64,000 nucleotides of DNA from Lysinibacillus odysseyi 34hs-1 = NBRC 100172 (GTDB lineage: Bacteria > Bacillota > Bacilli > Bacillales_A > Planococcaceae), in NCBI RefSeq assembly GCF_001591965.1, contig NZ_BCVX01000002.1:124001-188000 (forward strand), given 5' to 3'. The translations under genes and the position numbers were made by a program. Of this stretch, positions 26,767-35,937 are shown in pieces. Position 1 is the first letter of the stretch. Each line of letters opens with the position of its first letter. The notes under the pieces were generated by a model. That model did no database searches, was not told the DNA's origin, and was given only the letters and a program-made list of their open reading frames with translations.

Positions 26767-29700
26767 TTATGTTAACTCAATTAATAGATCGCCAGTGGAA
26801 ATAGCATCTCCTGCTGAAGCATACACTTCCTTGACAATTCCGTCTTTTGGTGCCTGGACAGTTGTTTCCATTTTCATCGCTTCCGTAATGAGTAAGTGAT
26901 CGCCGCGTTTGACAGGACTGCCTTTTGACACAACTACTTTCAGTACAGTACCTGGCATTGTGGCACCAATTTGATTTGGGTTTGAAGGATCAGCTTTTAA
27001 TGATAGGCTGCCATCTACCTCTACTGTCATATCCTGAATAACAAGCTCGCGTGATTGTCCGTTGAGCTCAAAATACATGACACGTGTACCATCATGCTGC
27101 GGTTCTCCAATGGACACCAGTTTGATGATCAGGGTCTTTCCTTTCTCGATTTCCACTTCAATTTCCTCACCTAGCTTCAGGCCATACAGGAATGTTGGTG
27201 TATCGAGTACAGAAATATCGCCAAACTGACTTGCTGTTTTGGAATATTCCTCAAACACCTTTGGATAAAGTGCATAAGCAAGTAAGTCCTGCTTTGTAGG
27301 CTGGCACTCTAGTTTTTCTTCTAGCTCGGCTGTTAGCTTGTCAAAATCAACCGGCTCCAATAGCTCTCCAGGACGTACTGTAATTGCCTGTCTTCCCTTT
27401 AGCACGACCTGCTGAAGCTTTTCGGGGAATCCGCCATGTGGTTGCCCTAAATAGCCTTGGAAAAATTCAATGACGGATTCCGGGAAATCAACCGCCATTC
27501 CGCGTTCATAAATGTTCTCCTCATCCAAATCATTTTGAACCATGAATAACGCCATATCTCCAACAACCTTCGAGGACGGTGTCACTTTTACAATGTCTCC
27601 AAACAGCATATTTACACGGGAATACATTGTCTTTACTTCATCCCACCGGTCACCAAGACCGACTGCTTTAGCCTGTTGCTGCAAGTTGCTGTACTGGCCG
27701 CCCGGCATTTCATGCACATAAATTTCTGAGTGAGGTGCATTCATTCCGCTTTCAAAATCACCGTAATACTTGCGTACATCCTCCCAATAGTATGAAAGCT
27801 TTTCTAATGCCTCGATGTCTGCCCGGACATTACGTTTGCTGCCTTTCATCGCATAATAAAGCGAGTTTGCACTCGGCTGTGAAGTCAATCCGGCCATCGA
27901 GCCAAGCGCCGTATCGATAATATCCACTCCCGCTTCAATTGCCTTTGCATATAAGTAGATACCGTTGCCGCTCGTATCATGTGTATGAAGATGGATTGGC
28001 AGATTAGTGGCATCCTTCAACTCGGAGATCAGACGGTATGCCGCTTCCGGCTTGAGAAGCCCTGCCATATCTTTAATCGCAAGTATATGCGCGCCGGCAT
28101 TTTCCAGTTCCCGCGCCATGTCTTTATAATAATTTACTGTATATTTCGCTCGTGTGTCATCTAAAATATCGCCTGTATAGCAAATCGCTGCCTCAGCAAT
28201 TTTCCCTGTGTTTCGTGCCTCGTCAATGGCTACTTCCATTCCTTTGATCCAGTTGAGACTGTCAAAAATACGGAATACGTCAATGCCTGATGCTGCAGAC
28301 TCTTTAATAAATTCCCGGATCAGATTATCCGGATAATTTGTGTAGCCAACAGCATTGGCTCCACGCAGCAGCATTTGGAACAATACATTCGGTACTTGCT
28401 TGCGCAGTTTCTCAAGTCTCGCCCATGGGTCTTCTTTTAAGAAACGGTACGCGACATCGAACGTTGCCCCTCCCCACATTTCCAAGGAGAAATAATTATG
28501 CATAAGGCGGCTTGTTGCATCCGCTATTTCGAACATATCGTGAGAACGCACACGTGTTGCTAAAAGTGATTGATGGGCATCACGGAATGTCGTATCCGTT
28601 AATAAAACTTCTTCCTGTTCTTTAATCCATTCGATTAATCCTTCAGCTCCGCGCTCATCTAAAATCTGCTTTGTTCCGGCAGAAGGAGATGTCAGCAAAT
28701 CCGCTTTCGGTTTTTCCGGTTGAACAAAAATTGGCTTTGTACGTTTTTCTACACCAGGGAATCCGTTCAATGTGACATTTCCAATATAGCTGAGCAGCTT
28801 TGTCCCCCGGTCTTTACCTTCCGGGAATTCAAATAACTCCGGCGTTGTATCGATAAAGCTCGTATCAAACGCACCCGTTAGAAACTTTTCATGAAGCACT
28901 ACATTTTCTAAAAACGGAATATTTGTTTTTACACCGCGGATACGGAATTCGCGTAAGTTACGGTTCATTTTTGCTGCTGCTTCATTAAATGTCATACCCC
29001 AAGTCGAAATCTTTACAAGCAGTGAATCATAGTAAGGTGTAACAACAGCTCCCTGGAACCCATTTCCCGCATCCAGGCGAACACCAAAGCCGCCGCTTGA
29101 ACGATAAACCATCAGCTTTCCAGTATCCGGCATGAAATCATTTTTTGGATCTTCCGTTGTTACACGGGACTGGATCGCATATCCGAAAAGTGGGATTTTA
29201 TCTTGGGCAGGGATATTAATTTCCGGTGAATGCAATGTATGACCAGCTGCAATTTTTAATTGCGCATGGACGATATCTATACCAGTAATCATTTCTGTAA
29301 TCGTATGTTCCACTTGGATTCGTGGATTTACTTCGATGAAATAGAAAGCATCCTCTGCTACAAGGAACTCTACTGTTCCCGCATTGATATACTCTACATT
29401 TTTCATCAGCTTTACAGCCGCATCACAGATTCTATTCCGTAAATCGCCTGAAATTGAATTAGACGGGGCAATTTCCACCACTTTTTGGTGTCTGCGTTGG
29501 ATAGAGCAGTCTCTTTCATATAAATGGACAATATTGCCTGATGTATCACCAATAATTTGAACTTCAATATGCTTTGGCTTAACAATACACTTCTCTACAT
29601 ATACCTCATCAGAGCCAAATGCCGCCTTCGCTTCTGACTTTGCACGCTCATAGGCCGATGCCAATTCCTCTTCTGATTGGACCATGCGCATGCCGCGTCC

Positions 29701-30201
29701 ACCACCGCCAAGGGCAGCCTTGATCATGATCGGGTAGCCGTGTTGCTCCCCAAATGCTTCTACCTCTTGCAGGCTGCCTACTGGTCCATCTGTTCCCGGG
29801 ATTACAGGAATATCAGCTAAAATAGCCTGTTCACGAGCCTTCACCTTATCCCCAAACATATCCAGATGCTTGGAAGTAGGACCGATGAAGATGATGCCTT
29901 CCTCTTCACAGCGGCGGGCAAATTCTACATTTTCAGATAAAAAACCATAGCCAGGATGGATTGCATCTACCCCCGCATCCTTTGCAATATCCAGGATTCC
30001 TTCGATATCCAGATAAGCATCAATCGGCTTCTTCCCTTCTCCTACAAGGTACGCTTCATCTGCCTTATAGCGGTGAAAGGCGCCGCTATCTTCCCGTGAG
30101 TAGATGGCTACTGTTTCCAGGTGTAATTCTGTACAGGCCCGGAAAATACGGATCGCAATTTCTCCTCTGTTTGCTACTAATACTTTCTTGATTTCTTTCA
30201 C
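26767..30201 (-). CDS. pyc: Pyruvate carboxylase
   Basis: An 1144-residue biotin enzyme that carboxylates pyruvate to oxaloacetate for anaplerosis. Domains in order are biotin carboxylase (about 1-450, with KAALGGGGRGMRMV and the catalytic RDCSIQRRHQKV), carboxyltransferase (about 530-830, with RDAHQSLLATR and the metal-binding HLHTHDTSG), a tetramerisation region and the C-terminal biotinyl domain with the attachment site EAMKMET (Lys about 1110). Full length. A GTG start follows GAGG. It lies 14 bases downstream of ftsW. Confidence 0.97.
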   Translation of the reverse strand: MKEIKKVLVANRGEIAIRIFRACTELHLETVAIYSREDSGAFHRYKADEAYLVGEGKKPIDAYLDIEGILDIAKDAGVDAIHPGYGFLSENVEFARRCEEEGIIFIGPTSKHLDMFGDKVKAREQAILADIPVIPGTDGPVGSLQEVEAFGEQHGYPIMIKAALGGGGRGMRMVQSEEELASAYERAKSEAKAAFGSDEVYVEKCIVKPKHIEVQIIGDTSGNIVHLYERDCSIQRRHQKVVEIAPSNSISGDLRNRICDAAVKLMKNVEYINAGTVEFLVAEDAFYFIEVNPRIQVEHTITEMITGIDIVHAQLKIAAGHTLHSPEINIPAQDKIPLFGYAIQSRVTTEDPKNDFMPDTGKLMVYRSSGGFGVRLDAGNGFQGAVVTPYYDSLLVKISTWGMTFNEAAAKMNRNLREFRIRGVKTNIPFLENVVLHEKFLTGAFDTSFIDTTPELFEFPEGKDRGTKLLSYIGNVTLNGFPGVEKRTKPIFVQPEKPKADLLTSPSAGTKQILDERGAEGLIEWIKEQEEVLLTDTTFRDAHQSLLATRVRSHDMFEIADATSRLMHNYFSLEMWGGATFDVAYRFLKEDPWARLEKLRKQVPNVLFQMLLRGANAVGYTNYPDNLIREFIKESAASGIDVFRIFDSLNWIKGMEVAIDEARNTGKIAEAAICYTGDILDDTRAKYTVNYYKDMARELENAGAHILAIKDMAGLLKPEAAYRLISELKDATNLPIHLHTHDTSGNGIYLYAKAIEAGVDIIDTALGSMAGLTSQPSANSLYYAMKGSKRNVRADIEALEKLSYYWEDVRKYYGDFESGMNAPHSEIYVHEMPGGQYSNLQQQAKAVGLGDRWDEVKTMYSRVNMLFGDIVKVTPSSKVVGDMALFMVQNDLDEENIYERGMAVDFPESVIEFFQGYLGQPHGGFPEKLQQVVLKGRQAITVRPGELLEPVDFDKLTAELEEKLECQPTKQDLLAYALYPKVFEEYSKTASQFGDISVLDTPTFLYGLKLGEEIEVEIEKGKTLIIKLVSIGEPQHDGTRVMYFELNGQSRELVIQDMTVEVDGSLSLKADPSNPNQIGATMPGTVLKVVVSKGSPVKRGDHLLITEAMKMETTVQAPKDGIVKEVYASAGDAISTGDLLIELT

Positions 30202-30215
30202 TTTTCCTCAACCCC

Positions 30216-31397
30216 TTATGAAAGCTTTTTCTTATCTCTCTTGTAGTACATGGAAACATTCAATAGAATACCCATCGCTAAAGAAAGCATCATTATAGAA
30301 GTACCGCCATAGCTAATAAAAGGCAGCGTTACTCCGGTTAACGGGATTAAACCCGATACACCCCCAAGATTGATAAATGTCTGAAACCCAATCCAACTAC
30401 CAATTCCCCCTGCAATCATACGTGCAAGCGGATCTTTTGTTGTCATTGCAATATAGAAACTGCGCAGAACAATGAGACCAATTCCAATAAGGACAATTGC
30501 CACACCCATAATCCCCAGTTCTTCCGCAATAATTGCCATTATAAAGTCATTTTGCGGCTCCGGTAAATACCCGAGCTTTTGAGTCGATTGGCCGAGTCCT
30601 ACTCCTTCGAGACCGCCCTGTCCAATTGCTAAATAGCCGTTAATGACTTGATAGCCGGAGCCCCCTGCATATTCAAAAGGATTGGACCATGCCTGCAGGC
30701 GCCCAGCACGGCTTCCGTTAAAGATCGTGTCATACTTAAATATGAGTAAAACAGCAGACAAAAGCCCTCCTACTCCACCAAGCACGACAAAAAATTTGGC
30801 CAGCGACTTTCCTTTAATGCCGCTCAGCCATACGACCGATATTGCAATAAAGAAAAGTATGATAAAGGCTCCTAAATCAGTTTCTGTCCCCACTCCTGCC
30901 AAAATGAACAGCCAAATAAGGATCGGATTAATAATATCATTAGGTGTCACATGTTGAATTGATGAATATTTAAGACTCTTTTTATAAAAAGAGCCGCCAA
31001 GATATAAAATAATAAATAGTTTTGCAAACTCAGACGGTTGGAACGACATGCCAAACAGCCTGATCCAGCTTTGCGACCCTGTTTCGTCGAGCCCGGTTCC
31101 GTTTACTTTTACCCAGAGCAGCAAAATGATCATGATGAGCATACCAGCCATCATTACCGGCTTACTGCTATAGTGCTTGTATGGAAAAAAGGCCCCCAAA
31201 CAAAATACCACTGCACCAATTGACAGATTCAATAGCTGTTTGCGGTAAAAATAATCCGGTGTTCCGTCTTCATACATAATGCCGACCATCATACCTGCAC
31301 TATAAATCATCACTAGCCCGAACAAACATAGAAATATGTAGGTAAAGAATAGGAGATAGTCGAAGTTTCGTAAATATGTTACAAAATATTTTTTCAT
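30216..31397 (-). CDS. ftsW: Peptidoglycan glycosyltransferase FtsW (SEDS family)
   Basis: A 393-residue membrane protein with about ten helices. SEDS signatures are visible: 'GSQSWIRLFGMSFQPSEFAKL' (about 107-127), 'SAVLLIFKYD', 'PEPQNDFIMAIIAEELG' and 'LPFISYGGTSIM' near the C-terminus. FtsW polymerises septal glycan with its partner PBP. Its position between pyc and ylaN is that of ftsW in B. subtilis, which favours FtsW over RodA or SpoVE. An AGAGG site precedes the ATG. Confidence 0.93.
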   Translation of the reverse strand: MKKYFVTYLRNFDYLLFFTYIFLCLFGLVMIYSAGMMVGIMYEDGTPDYFYRKQLLNLSIGAVVFCLGAFFPYKHYSSKPVMMAGMLIMIILLLWVKVNGTGLDETGSQSWIRLFGMSFQPSEFAKLFIILYLGGSFYKKSLKYSSIQHVTPNDIINPILIWLFILAGVGTETDLGAFIILFFIAISVVWLSGIKGKSLAKFFVVLGGVGGLLSAVLLIFKYDTIFNGSRAGRLQAWSNPFEYAGGSGYQVINGYLAIGQGGLEGVGLGQSTQKLGYLPEPQNDFIMAIIAEELGIMGVAIVLIGIGLIVLRSFYIAMTTKDPLARMIAGGIGSWIGFQTFINLGGVSGLIPLTGVTLPFISYGGTSIMMLSLAMGILLNVSMYYKRDKKKLS

Positions 31398-31418
31398 CTT
31401 AAAACCTCTTCTTAGAAA

Positions 31419-31456
31419 AAAAACTCAAACGCACTTACTTGGCGGTTTGAGTTTTT
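31419..31456. terminator. Bidirectional-looking terminator after ylaN
   Basis: AAAAACTCAAAC and its exact complement form a 12 bp stem with a 14-base loop, flanked by A and T runs. It lies between the ylaN stop and the ftsW start and should end ylaN transcription. Confidence 0.85.
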
Positions 31457-31459
31457 CTA

Positions 31460-31741
31460 TTATTTGTCTGTATAAGCATCGTGCAGTAAAGATAATTCTT
31501 TCTCTAAAGCATCCAGAATATCCTTGCCCCGCTCGCGCTCAATCAAGCCCAGCTTCACGGCAAAATCAATTTCGCGTGATAGGCCGAACATTTGTGTATC
31601 CAGCACTTCCTCATATAAAGGACATTGTGGCATTGTTAAATTGTCCATTTGCACTTTAATCAATTGAGCAATTTTATCAGCATCTGTTTGTAACAGTTCT
31701 AATGCTTTCTCCTGGAAGGAAGCTTGTGATTTCGTATCCAT
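31460..31741 (-). CDS. ylaN: YlaN family protein (UPF0358)
   Basis: A 93-residue helical protein. '[46 protein letters not shown]' across residues 17-62 is the YlaN family core. In B. subtilis and S. aureus YlaN is linked to iron homeostasis through Fur. The gene is preceded by its own space and ended by a terminator, so it is probably monocistronic. Conserved location next to ftsW. Confidence 0.92.
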   Translation of the reverse strand: MDTKSQASFQEKALELLQTDADKIAQLIKVQMDNLTMPQCPLYEEVLDTQMFGLSREIDFAVKLGLIERERGKDILDALEKELSLLHDAYTDK

Positions 31742-31913
31742 GAGGACGCCCCCATTATCTGATATTTCTTCGATTCTATCTTAATAAAGTTTATCTTTTC
31801 GAAAGTAAAATTGCAAGTGTCTTTCCACCGAGAGTCAAATTTCATTTAAATGTTTCTTATTTTATAGAAAAGGCGGTATACTGTATTAGGATATTAATAA
31901 AGGAGGATTTTTG

Positions 31914-32414
31914 ATGAACTCAATTATTCCTATTAAAGGTGCGGTGACATATACCCTTACACTCGATCCGACTGTTTGGATTTTCGATGACCGCCGTTTA
32001 GACTTAACTACCTATTTTTCAACAGAAAAAGCCCCTGATGATTCAGAGGAAAAATATTTAGCGGATATGGGCGCCCATTGGTCACGCGAGATTATGGAGG
32101 GTGCAGTATTTCCTCCTACATTAAAGACGGAGCGCAAATTCGACCGTAAAGGAATGATGACGGGGACGTTTGGAATGGAATTAGGGCCATTCTTTAAAAA
32201 TGCCGAAGTCAAACCTGAAGCAAGTGAAGTCGTATTTGAATGCGAAAATGGGGAGGAGCATGTCTTCTCACTGGAGGAAGCTAAAACGCTTATCTTCAAA
32301 TTCAGCCAAGATGGTAAGCCGATTACTGAAGGCGGACCAGTCCATCTTTTACTTGCGGATGGCTCCAATGTTGACAACCCGATTAAAGGGGTGCTGGCAA
32401 TCCGCGTCCAATAA
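31914..32414 (+). CDS. Conserved Bacillales protein of unknown function (YlaL position)
   Basis: A 166-residue soluble protein starting MNSIIPIKGAVTYTLTLDPT and containing 'VWIFDDRRLDLTTYF' and 'GDGS'-like 'LADGSNVDNPIKGVLAIRV' near the end. I recall similar Bacillales proteins labelled as peptidyl-prolyl isomerases, but no cyclophilin, FKBP or parvulin motif is visible and I do not support that. The ATG at 31914 is favoured over the TTG three bases before it because AGGAGG lies 7 bases upstream. It lies between ylaN and ylaI and is probably cotranscribed with ylaI. Confidence 0.65.
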   Translation: MNSIIPIKGAVTYTLTLDPTVWIFDDRRLDLTTYFSTEKAPDDSEEKYLADMGAHWSREIMEGAVFPPTLKTERKFDRKGMMTGTFGMELGPFFKNAEVKPEASEVVFECENGEEHVFSLEEAKTLIFKFSQDGKPITEGGPVHLLLADGSNVDNPIKGVLAIRVQ

Positions 32415-32425
32415 GGAGGAAGAGC

Positions 32426-32629
32426 ATGCGCGTCAAATGTGTTATTTGTGATGCAATCCACCAATTACCTGACGATCTGCCGCTAGCCAAGAAATTGCGC
32501 AATCGCCCGATCCACACCTATATGTGCGATTCGTGCCATGAGCGGATTGCGGAAAAGACAGAAGAGCGTCTTGCAACAGGCCACTTTAAGTTTTACCGTA
32601 CGTCTTCGCGGATCGATGAAGAATTTTAG
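32426..32629 (+). CDS. ylaI: YlaI family zinc-ribbon-like protein (DUF2197)
   Basis: A 67-residue protein starting MRVKCVICDAIHQLPDDLP with a second Cys pair in YMCDSCHERI, so two CxxC motifs suggest a zinc ribbon. 'AKKLRNRPIHTYMCD' is the family signature. The function is unknown. It follows the preceding gene by 11 bases with an AAGGAGG site. Confidence 0.88.
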   Translation: MRVKCVICDAIHQLPDDLPLAKKLRNRPIHTYMCDSCHERIAEKTEERLATGHFKFYRTSSRIDEEF

Positions 32630-32647
32630 CAGATAGATGCTGTTATA

Positions 32648-32693
32648 AAAAGAGAGCTGTACAGAAAGCTTTGACTTCCTGTACAGCTCTTTT
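32648..32693. terminator. Bidirectional terminator between ylaI and the ABC permease gene
   Basis: AGAGCTGTACAG and its complement with a 14-base loop, followed by TTTTC on the plus strand. It also serves the convergent permease gene. Confidence 0.85.
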
Positions 32694-32695
32694 CT

Positions 32696-33490
32696 TTAAC
32701 CATTTTTCAGCAATACCTTCTCAAGCAGTTCTACAAGCTGGTACATGATTGTTGCAAAAATTGCGATAATAACAAGCGATAATAGAACAAGATTGAAATT
32801 AAACACCTGGAACCCATAGATGATTAAATAACCAAGCCCTTGGGATGATACAAGGAATTCCCCGACAATTACACCTACCCAGGATAAGCCGACATTCACT
32901 TTCAAGGTAGAAATAATAGTTGGTATGCATGCCGGTAAGATAGCCTCCTTGAACATTTGAAGACGTGTAGCGTTGAATGTCTGCAGAACCTTTAAGTAGT
33001 TAGGGTCAACACCTTTGAACGCTGTATAAATAACGATGGTAGAAATAATAACCGAAATGATGGCTCCCATCGTAATAATGGATGTCATTCCCGGTCCCAT
33101 CACAACGATAAGAATAGGACCAAGCGCCACTTTCGGCATAGCATTCAAAATAACTAGATAAGGATCGAGCACCCTCGATAAAAATGGTGACCACCAAAGA
33201 ATAGCAGCGAGAATCGTTCCCGCCAATGTCCCTATTATAAAACCTAGGACGGTTTCGAACAACGTATAGCTGATATGTGTTAACAGGGTGCCATCATTTA
33301 TCTTTTCAATAAAAAGTATGGCAATTTTTGAAGGTGAGCTGAAAATGAGCTCATCAATCCAATCAAATCGGGAGGCTGCCTCCCATAAGGAGATAAAGCT
33401 CAGCAGAATCACCAGCTGAAAAAAACGAGTCCATCGTTTTTCCTTTATTAACGATATTTTATATTCCTCATGTAGTTTTTGTATGTTCAA
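32696..33490 (-). CDS. ABC transporter permease, SsuC/TauC/ThiX type
   Basis: A 264-residue membrane protein of the BPD transport family with about six helices and the EAA-type loop '[22 protein letters not shown]' (about residues 155-176). It would form the channel of an importer for sulfonates, nitrate or a thiamine-like pyrimidine. The start is set at TTG 33490, with AAGGAG 10 bases upstream; a TTG three codons earlier is too close to the site. It overlaps the ATPase gene end by 23 bases. Confidence 0.85.
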   Translation of the reverse strand: MNIQKLHEEYKISLIKEKRWTRFFQLVILLSFISLWEAASRFDWIDELIFSSPSKIAILFIEKINDGTLLTHISYTLFETVLGFIIGTLAGTILAAILWWSPFLSRVLDPYLVILNAMPKVALGPILIVVMGPGMTSIITMGAIISVIISTIVIYTAFKGVDPNYLKVLQTFNATRLQMFKEAILPACIPTIISTLKVNVGLSWVGVIVGEFLVSSQGLGYLIIYGFQVFNFNLVLLSLVIIAIFATIMYQLVELLEKVLLKNG

Positions 33491-34250
33491 GACTCTCAAG
33501 CTCCTTCCAAATCATTTGGAATAGAGTAGAATAGTGCGGGTGGGCCCGGGCTTCGAATGGTGTCAGTGTCCTCATTTCCTCCGGCACTTCAAACGTTTTA
33601 TGCAGCTTCCCGGGACGCGGAGAAAAAAGGAAAATTCTATCGCTCATGGCAATCGCTTCTCCTAAATCATGGGTAACAAGGATCGCAGTCTTACCAAATT
33701 TCTTTAGCGTTTCGGATACAAGGTCTTCCAGCTTCAGCTTGGATTGGTAATCAAGTGCAGAGAATGGTTCATCCAGTAATAAAATGGTTGGATCCACCGC
33801 CAGCGTCCTTGCGAGTGCTACTCGTTGCCGCATACCACCTGAAAGCTCTTTTGGATATTTTTTCTCTATATTGGGCAATCCAACCGCATTGAGCAGCCTT
33901 GAGGTTACTTCCTCTCCACGTTCTTTGTCTTTGTTTAAAATGTTTAAACCGAGCGTAATATTCTCCTCAATCGTTTTCCACGGGAACAAATAATCCTGTT
34001 GCAGCATGTAACCGATTGATACGTGCTCGTTTCCAAAAATCGACTGACCTTCAATCGAGACTGTACCAATAGTTGGCGGGAACAAGCCCGCTATGATAGA
34101 TAGCAATGTTGTTTTGCCGCAGCCACTTGGCCCGATAAATGAGATAAACTCGCCTTTGTTGATGGATAGATGAATATCCTGCAAAGCTTCCGTTGCCGTG
34201 TCCTTAGAAAAATACGTGTGATGGACGTTGCTGACTGTTAAAAATTCCAT
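33468..34250 (-). CDS. ABC transporter ATP-binding protein, SsuB/TauB type
   Basis: A 260-residue ATPase. It has Walker [10 protein letters not shown] (about 39-47), the Q-loop region, signature LSGGMRQR (about 136-143), Walker [13 protein letters not shown] and the switch His in LVTHDLGEA. The start lies one base after the stop of the binding-protein gene, so the three genes form one operon. It energises the permease downstream. Confidence 0.92.
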   Translation of the reverse strand: MEFLTVSNVHHTYFSKDTATEALQDIHLSINKGEFISFIGPSGCGKTTLLSIIAGLFPPTIGTVSIEGQSIFGNEHVSIGYMLQQDYLFPWKTIEENITLGLNILNKDKERGEEVTSRLLNAVGLPNIEKKYPKELSGGMRQRVALARTLAVDPTILLLDEPFSALDYQSKLKLEDLVSETLKKFGKTAILVTHDLGEAIAMSDRIFLFSPRPGKLHKTFEVPEEMRTLTPFEARAHPHYSTLFQMIWKELESLEHTKTT

Positions 34251-34251
34251 C

Positions 34252-35247
34252 TTACTTCATTACTTTCTCAGCAAAGGAAGTATCGACAAGCTCGTTATAA
34301 TCCATCCGTTTCGGCAATTCGCCCGCTTCTTCCATCACATCCTGGAGATTATTCCATTCTTCCTCATCGAGTATCGGGTCTTTAGCAAAGGATTCCTGTT
34401 GCTTATAGCGATCAACTACTGTAGCAATCAGCTCTACTTCCGTATCTTCAAAGAAAGGCTGAATTGCCTTTGCCACATCTTCGGCACTGTTAGCATACAC
34501 CCAGTCCTGCGCTTTTTTGATCGCCCTTGTGAATTTCTCCACCGTTTCAGCATCACTTTCAATAAAGCTCGCTTTTGTCATAAATGTAGTGTAAGGCAAA
34601 TGTCCGGACTCCGTTCCAAATGAGGCAACAATATGCCCTACTCCTTCTGCTTCAAATACACTCGCTGTCGGCTCAAACAGTTGTACATAATCACCTGTAC
34701 CGGATGCAAAGGCTGTCGAAATATTGGCAAACTCAATATTTTGAATTAGATTCAGGTCATTATGCGGATCAATGCCATGTTTTTTCAAAACAAACTCTCC
34801 TGCCATCTGTGGCATACCGCCTTTTCGCTGTCCAAGAAATGTAGTGCCTTTTAACATTTCCCAGGAAAAATCATCAATCTGTTCACGTGCTACCAAAAAA
34901 GTACCATCCGTCTGCGTCAATTGTGCGAAGTTCTTAATCGGATCGTTCGCACCTTGAGCTGTCACGTAAATGGACGTCTCAGAGCCGACAAGCGCTACAT
35001 CTATACCGCCGGATAAAAGGGCTGTCATTGTCTTATCGCCCCCAGCGATTGTTTTCAAATCTACCTTCAGGCCCTCTTCCTCAAAAAAGCCTTTTTCAAT
35101 GGCCACATATTGAGGGGCATAAAAAATAGATCTTGTTACTTCACCCACTTTTACTTCCTGAAGCTCTTCCTTGCCGCAAGATGCAAGAACGAGGAGTGTC
35201 ATAAATGCTATTGCTACGAGAAAGCTTGATCTCACCAATCTTTTCAC
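34252..35247 (-). CDS. ABC transporter substrate-binding lipoprotein, NMT1/SsuA-like
   Basis: A 331-residue protein. A signal peptide ends in the lipobox LASC (Cys about 24). 'FYAPQYVAIEKGFFEEEGLKVDL' (about 42-64) followed by 'GGDKTMTALLSGGIDVALVG' is the NMT1/nitrate-sulfonate-taurine binding fold. The ligand could be a sulfonate, a thiamine pyrimidine precursor or another small molecule; none is proven. GTG start with AGGAGG 6 bases upstream. A palindrome (35265-35281) lies just upstream. No THI-box or other riboswitch was recognised in the leader. Confidence 0.85.
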   Translation of the reverse strand: MKRLVRSSFLVAIAFMTLLVLASCGKEELQEVKVGEVTRSIFYAPQYVAIEKGFFEEEGLKVDLKTIAGGDKTMTALLSGGIDVALVGSETSIYVTAQGANDPIKNFAQLTQTDGTFLVAREQIDDFSWEMLKGTTFLGQRKGGMPQMAGEFVLKKHGIDPHNDLNLIQNIEFANISTAFASGTGDYVQLFEPTASVFEAEGVGHIVASFGTESGHLPYTTFMTKASFIESDAETVEKFTRAIKKAQDWVYANSAEDVAKAIQPFFEDTEVELIATVVDRYKQQESFAKDPILDEEEWNNLQDVMEEAGELPKRMDYNELVDTSFAEKVMK

Positions 35248-35263
35248 CGCTATCCTCCTCCGA

Positions 35264-35281
35264 CATTCTATTATCTAGAAT
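35264..35281. promoter_or_regulatory. Palindrome upstream of the NMT1-type ABC operon
   Basis: ATTCTA and TAGAAT arms with a 5-base centre, placed about 20 bases before the GTG start of the binding-protein gene and overlapping its leader. It could be an operator, but this is only inferred from symmetry and position. Confidence 0.3.
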
Positions 35282-35489
35282 AGGGTATGCAGCCTTACCT
35301 AAAAGGTGATTGGAAAGAAAATGTAATCCCCAGCCTCTATTAGCAAACATACTTAATGGGCGCTGTATCTGCCTCTTGCAGAAATAGCCCCCTGTATTTA
35401 GGCTACTTATACTTTCACTAAAAAAGACATTAGTACTTTTGCCCAAGCGCTCCCTTTAACCCGGATTTATACAGCTTCCTAAAAAACAA

Positions 35490-35526
35490 AAAAGTCTGGA
35501 CTCCAAAAGTGGAAATCCAGACTTTT
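35490..35526 (-). terminator. Intrinsic terminator of typA-ylaH
   Basis: AAAAGTCTGGA and TCCAGACTTTT form an 11 bp stem with a 15-base loop and a following T-rich run. It lies just after the ylaH stop. Confidence 0.85.
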
Positions 35527-35528
35527 CA

Positions 35529-35909
35529 TTATTTTACCGATACTTTTCTTTCTTCTCGCTCTTCTCTCCATCTACGTGATTTATAGACGATTAAAATGAG
35601 CGCTGCGACAATAAGTCCTTCTACCATTGGCAGGAACAGCGCGAAAAATGTCAACATAATACAACCTATAAGCAGAAAAGTATAGATGATGATATTTTTC
35701 AACAGCGGTAATTCCCTGGCAAAACCTAGCTTAAAAACAATTGCTGATAAGATGAATACTAAAATAAACACAACATAGCCAGCCGATTCATAGCTTGGCA
35801 TATTCTCGTAAATGTAGCGAGTGATACCTGACATTTTTTCATAGGCTTTCGTTGTCTCATCAATAGAAACAGATGCTTGAATAAAGTTGAGCAGGAACCA
35901 ATTCAACAC
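35529..35909 (-). CDS. ylaH: YlaH-like membrane protein
   Basis: A 126-residue protein with three hydrophobic segments (about 43-62, 70-90 and 95-112) and a charged basic tail (KSRRWREEREERK). The central 'YVVFILVFILSAIVFKLGFARELPLLKN' region is typical of YlaH. The function is unknown. It follows typA by 28 bases on the same strand as in B. subtilis. Confidence 0.82.
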   Translation of the reverse strand: MLNWFLLNFIQASVSIDETTKAYEKMSGITRYIYENMPSYESAGYVVFILVFILSAIVFKLGFARELPLLKNIIIYTFLLIGCIMLTFFALFLPMVEGLIVAALILIVYKSRRWREEREERKVSVK

Positions 35910-35937
35910 CCTTCATCCTTTCTCCCTTACGTGAAAC

